Positions 61,363-64,000 of a DNA stretch of 64,000 nt are shown here, piece by piece (positions within the stretch are counted from its first letter, which is position 1; the number at the start of each line of letters is the position of its first letter). The DNA is from Roseomonas alba (GTDB lineage Bacteria > Pseudomonadota > Alphaproteobacteria > Acetobacterales > Acetobacteraceae), in contig NZ_JAHYBZ010000004.1 in assembly GCF_019430885.1 (NCBI RefSeq), positions 496,001 through 560,000 on the forward strand. The letters run 5' to 3'. The position numbers and the translations under genes were made by a program. The notes beneath the pieces were generated by a model, which was not told the origin of the DNA, did not search any database, and saw nothing but the letters and a program-made list of their open reading frames with translations.

Positions 61363-62406
61363 TCAGGAATTCGGGCCGCGTTCCATGGAATAGGGCTGCC
61401 AGCGCCGCAGGCTGGACTTCTCCAGCACCGTCGGGTTGACGCAGGACATCGGCCACTTGCCCTGCAGCGTCAGCGCCAGTTCCTGCCCCACGCGCCGCTT
61501 GCGCGCCGGGTCGAAGCGGGAGGAGGCCGAGGCGTTGTGCGGCGAGAGGATGATGTGCGGCATGCGGTGCAGCGGGTTGTCCTGCCGGGTCGGCTCGATC
61601 TCGAAGACGTCGAGGCCGGCGCCGGCGATCCACTTCTCCTCCAGCGCCTTGATCAGCGCGGCCTCGTTCACCGTCGGCCCGCGGCCGGTGGTGATGAAGA
61701 GCGCGTTCTTCTTCATCTGGCGGAAATGGTGCTCCTTAAGGAAGCCGCGCGTCTCGGGCGTGTCCGGCAGGTGCATGGACACGAAGTCGGAGGTGGAGAG
61801 GACTTCCGAGAGGGAGGCGGGCTCCACGCCGAGCGCCGAGAGGGTCAGCTCCTCGACATAGGGGTCATAGGCCTTGAGGTGCAGGCCGAAGGCCTTGGCG
61901 CGGCGGGCGGTGGCGCGGGCGACGCGGCCGAAGCCGATGAAGCCCAGCGTCTGGCCCATCAGGCGCGGCACGGTCAGGAGTTGCGGACGGCCTTCGGACC
62001 AACGGCCCTCGCGCACCATGCGATCCTGTTCGATGCAGCGGCGATGGGTCGCCAGCAGCAGCATCATGGCGTGGTCGGCGACTTCCTCGATGAAGGTGTC
62101 AGGGCAGTTGGTGACCGGGATGCCCTTCGCCGTCGCCGCGGCGACATCGACGTAATCGACGCCGACCGTACCGAGCGCGATGTGCCGGCACTTGGTCAGC
62201 GCGTTGATCATCGCCGCGGTGAACTTCATCCCCTTCGCATAGACCGCATCGGCGGTGGGTGCCGCGGCGATGAAGCCTTCATCGGTCGCCGGGCATTCGA
62301 TGATCTCGGCGTCGAGGCCTTCCAGCGCCTCCATCTCATAGTCGTAGCCACCGCCGGCCGTGGTGAAGGACGCGCCGGCCGGCGTCAGGATCTTGTACGT
62401 CGCCAA
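61363..62406 (-). CDS. D-isomer-specific 2-hydroxyacid dehydrogenase
   Basis: A 347-residue D-2-hydroxyacid dehydrogenase. The NAD domain contains LGFIGFGRVARATARRAKAFGLHLKAYDP, the substrate/catalytic Arg is in TTGRGPTVNEAAL, the Glu is in GLDVFEIEP, and the catalytic His is in LSPHNAS. It reduces or oxidises 2-keto/2-hydroxy acids such as glyoxylate or phosphoglycerate-like compounds. The start is TTG 62406, supported by AGGAG 7-8 bases upstream. Between it and the ABC permease gene upstream there are 22 bases, so it is likely part of that operon. Confidence 0.9.
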   Translation of the reverse strand: MATYKILTPAGASFTTAGGGYDYEMEALEGLDAEIIECPATDEGFIAAAPTADAVYAKGMKFTAAMINALTKCRHIALGTVGVDYVDVAAATAKGIPVTNCPDTFIEEVADHAMMLLLATHRRCIEQDRMVREGRWSEGRPQLLTVPRLMGQTLGFIGFGRVARATARRAKAFGLHLKAYDPYVEELTLSALGVEPASLSEVLSTSDFVSMHLPDTPETRGFLKEHHFRQMKKNALFITTGRGPTVNEAALIKALEEKWIAGAGLDVFEIEPTRQDNPLHRMPHIILSPHNASASSRFDPARKRRVGQELALTLQGKWPMSCVNPTVLEKSSLRRWQPYSMERGPNS

Positions 62407-62428
62407 GTTGGTTCTCCTGTTGGACCGC

Positions 62429-63331
62429 TCACTCCTTCACCGCGCCGGTGAGGGAAGAGACGTAGTAGTCGACGAAGAAGGAATAGAAGATCGCGACGGG
62501 CAGCGAGCCGAGCAGCGAGCCGGCCATCAGCGCACCCCATTGGTAGACATCGCCGGTGACGAGTTCGGTCAGGATGGCGACCGGGACGGTCTTGTTCTCG
62601 CTGCTCTGGATGAAGGCGAGCGCGTAGATGAACTCGTTCCAGGACAGGGTGAAGGAGAAGATGCCCGCGCTGATGAGCCCCGGCACCGCGAGGGGCAGGG
62701 TTATCTGGCGCAGGATCTGCAGCCGCGTCGCGCCGTCGATCAGCGCGCATTCCTCAAGCTCGAAGGGGATCGACTTGAAGTAGCCGATCAGCAGCCAGGT
62801 GCAGAAGGGCACGAGGAAGGTCGGATAGACCAGGATCAGCGCGATCGGGCTGTCGAACAGGCCGAGCTGAAACACCACCGTCGCCAGCGGGATGAACAGG
62901 ATCGACGGCGGCACCAGATAGGCCAGGTAGATGCCCAGGCCCACATACTGGCTGCCCTTGAACCGCAGCCGCTGGATCGCATAGGCCGCGAGGGTCGAGG
63001 CGATCAGCGACAGCACGGTCGCGCAGACGGCAACCGTCATCGTCGTCAGCAGCCAGCGCGGATAGGAGGTGCCGAACAGCAGCAGCCGGATGTGGTCGAG
63101 CGTCGGCGAGGTGATCCAGAACGGGTTGTGCGTGTCGTAGTCGTAGAGCTCGGCATTCGGTTTGAATGCGGTGATCGACATCCAATAGAAGGGAAACAGC
63201 AGGATCAGCAGGAAGCAGGCGAGCGGGATCCAGATCGTCACCATGCGCCGCGACCGGCTGTCCCAGGACAGCGTCTCCGGTGGCGCCGTGGCATTGCCGG
63301 GTGCGGGCGGGGCTTCGACGGTGCTGCTCAT
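62429..63331 (-). CDS. Carbohydrate-type ABC transporter permease (MalG/UgpE type)
   Basis: A 300-residue CUT1-family permease with six helices. MVTIWIPLACFLLILLFPFYWMSITAFK begins the first helix, and the ATPase-contacting EAA loop is EECALIDGATRLQILRQITLPLAVPGLISAG, followed by FSFTLSWNEFIYALAF. Start ATG 63331 follows a GAGGGGGGCAAGG stretch. It partners with the upstream permease (63345-64000). Sugars, glycerol phosphate or polyols are the usual substrates; the solute is unknown and the SBP and ATPase genes lie outside the window. Confidence 0.92.
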   Translation of the reverse strand: MSSTVEAPPAPGNATAPPETLSWDSRSRRMVTIWIPLACFLLILLFPFYWMSITAFKPNAELYDYDTHNPFWITSPTLDHIRLLLFGTSYPRWLLTTMTVAVCATVLSLIASTLAAYAIQRLRFKGSQYVGLGIYLAYLVPPSILFIPLATVVFQLGLFDSPIALILVYPTFLVPFCTWLLIGYFKSIPFELEECALIDGATRLQILRQITLPLAVPGLISAGIFSFTLSWNEFIYALAFIQSSENKTVPVAILTELVTGDVYQWGALMAGSLLGSLPVAIFYSFFVDYYVSSLTGAVKE

Positions 63332-63344
63332 GGCCTTGCCCCCC

Positions 63345-64000
63345 TCAGTCGTTCGCCTCGCCCTGCTGCCACTTGCGGCGCGCCAGGGCGAAGTAGGAAA
63401 ACAGCGTCGCGAAGATGAGGAAGGGCAGCATGGCGACGGCGATCGCCGCCCCCTCCCCCAACTGCCCACCCGAGATGCCGCGCTGGAAGGCGAGCGTGGC
63501 GAGCAGCTGCGTGGCGTTCACGGGCCCGCCGCGCGTGATGGCGTAGACGAGCTGGAAGTCCGTGAAGGTGAAGATGATGCTGAAGGTCATGACGATCGCG
63601 AGGATCGGCAGCAGCATCGGGAAGGTGATGTAGCGGAAGCGCTGCCAGCCGGTGGACCCATCCAGCAGCGCCGCCTCGTACAGCGAGGGCGAGATGGTCT
63701 GCAGCCCGGCGAGCAGCGAGATCGCGACGAAGGGAATGCCGCGCCAGATATTGGCGCCGATCAGCGACCAGCGCGCCGGCCAGGCGGTGTTGATGAAGTC
63801 GATGTTGGTGTCACGCAGCCCGAGCTCGATGAACACCCAGGAGATGATCGAGAACTGCGGATTGTAGATCCACCAGAAGGCGATGGCCGTCAGCACCGTC
63901 GGCACGATCCAGGGCAGCAGAATGATGGCGCGCAGGAAGGATTTGAACGGCAAATGGTTGTTCAGCAGCAGCGCGAGCCACAACCCCAGCCCGAATTTCC
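63345..64000 (-). CDS. Carbohydrate-type ABC transporter permease (MalF/UgpA type), 5' cut by window end
   Basis: The 3' 656 bases of a CUT1 permease whose frame runs to the window edge. It has LPWIVPTVLTAIAFWWIYNPQ, the loop NIWRGIPFVAISLLAGLQTISPSLYEAALLDGSTGWQRFRYITFPMLLPIL with the EAA-type motif EAALLDG, and a final helix FLIFATLFSYFALARRKWQ. The N-terminal helix and leading residues are missing beyond 64000. It overlaps by 13 bases of spacing with the MalG-type partner downstream, so both belong to one operon. Confidence 0.9.
   Translation of the reverse strand, partial: KFGLGLWLALLLNNHLPFKSFLRAIILLPWIVPTVLTAIAFWWIYNPQFSIISWVFIELGLRDTNIDFINTAWPARWSLIGANIWRGIPFVAISLLAGLQTISPSLYEAALLDGSTGWQRFRYITFPMLLPILAIVMTFSIIFTFTDFQLVYAITRGGPVNATQLLATLAFQRGISGGQLGEGAAIAVAMLPFLIFATLFSYFALARRKWQQGEAND

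Overview
The window is a very GC-rich, densely coding bacterial chromosome segment that looks alphaproteobacterial and most like Acetobacteraceae (Roseomonas and relatives). This rests on three orphan Bug/TctC periplasmic receptors, a complete SUF (no ISC) cluster led by an Rrf2-type regulator, an MbfA ferritin-VIT1 iron exporter, a DUF3830 protein beside a hydroxyacid dehydrogenase, and pervasive long antisense shadow ORFs. The genus is an inference. There are no rRNA genes, IS elements, prophage genes or CRISPR arrays; the only RNA gene seen is tRNA-Gln(CTG).

Layout. 1-9.1 kb: end of an unknown gene, mbfA, an alpha/beta hydrolase, a DEAD-box RNA helicase, a hypothetical protein, glutaryl-CoA dehydrogenase, a Bug receptor and an RlmD-type rRNA methyltransferase. 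9.6-16.4 kb: FkbM-like methyltransferase, Tat-type MBL hydrolase, a TetR-HlyD-ABC-permease efflux operon (YbhGFSR-like), and a small ABM monooxygenase. 16.4-22.9 kb, minus strand: rrf2-sufB-C-D-S-U-T-A. 23-30.5 kb: alpha/beta hydrolase, a NucA-like endonuclease-fold protein, GNAT plus cyclopropane synthase, a peroxisomal-type SDR, and an ASCH-nitroreductase-NUDIX run. 30.6-37 kb: OprP-like porin, a polar amino-acid ABC transporter whose operon is split by an antisense MORN gene, and a second Bug receptor. 37.4-44 kb: acyl-CoA dehydrogenase, TerB/DUF533 protein, OxyR, an FNR-type regulator, an SDR and a beta-CASP MBL protein. 44.4-50.2 kb: ModE-type HTH protein, a putative zinc metallopeptidase, and a cyclase-AAA-TPR giant. 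50.4-54.3 kb: a decayed YoeB/Txe toxin gene, RlmE, Ppx/GppA, tRNA-Gln, M29 aminopeptidase. 54.3-57.8 kb: Baeyer-Villiger monooxygenase divergent from amidohydrolase and SDR. 58-64 kb: HerA-like ATPase, third Bug receptor, DUF3830, hydroxyacid dehydrogenase, and two MalF/MalG-type permeases, the last cut by the window end.

The most unusual signal is non-coding. At least six intergenic elements of about 220-340 bp (9291-9514, 11834-12102, 24657-24878, 37024-37359, 40411-40665, 57815-58074) share one architecture: an outer palindrome A (GGAGGGGC..GCCCCTCC), a short C-rich linker, an inner palindrome B whose sequence differs between copies while both arms stay complementary, a conserved tail, and the same modules inverted at the other end. 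Two copies can be aligned across the whole interior in opposite orientations. All six lie beside a gene 3' end. They resemble REPIN/MITE-type elements, but I cannot assign them to a described family.

Regulatory sites readable from sequence include a TetR operator (12306-12323), a palindrome in front of the suf regulator (22883-22897), an FNR box between the FNR-type gene and an SDR (41520-41533), and several hairpin terminators. Starts were chosen by codon, Shine-Dalgarno spacing and family alignment and are flagged where uncertain.
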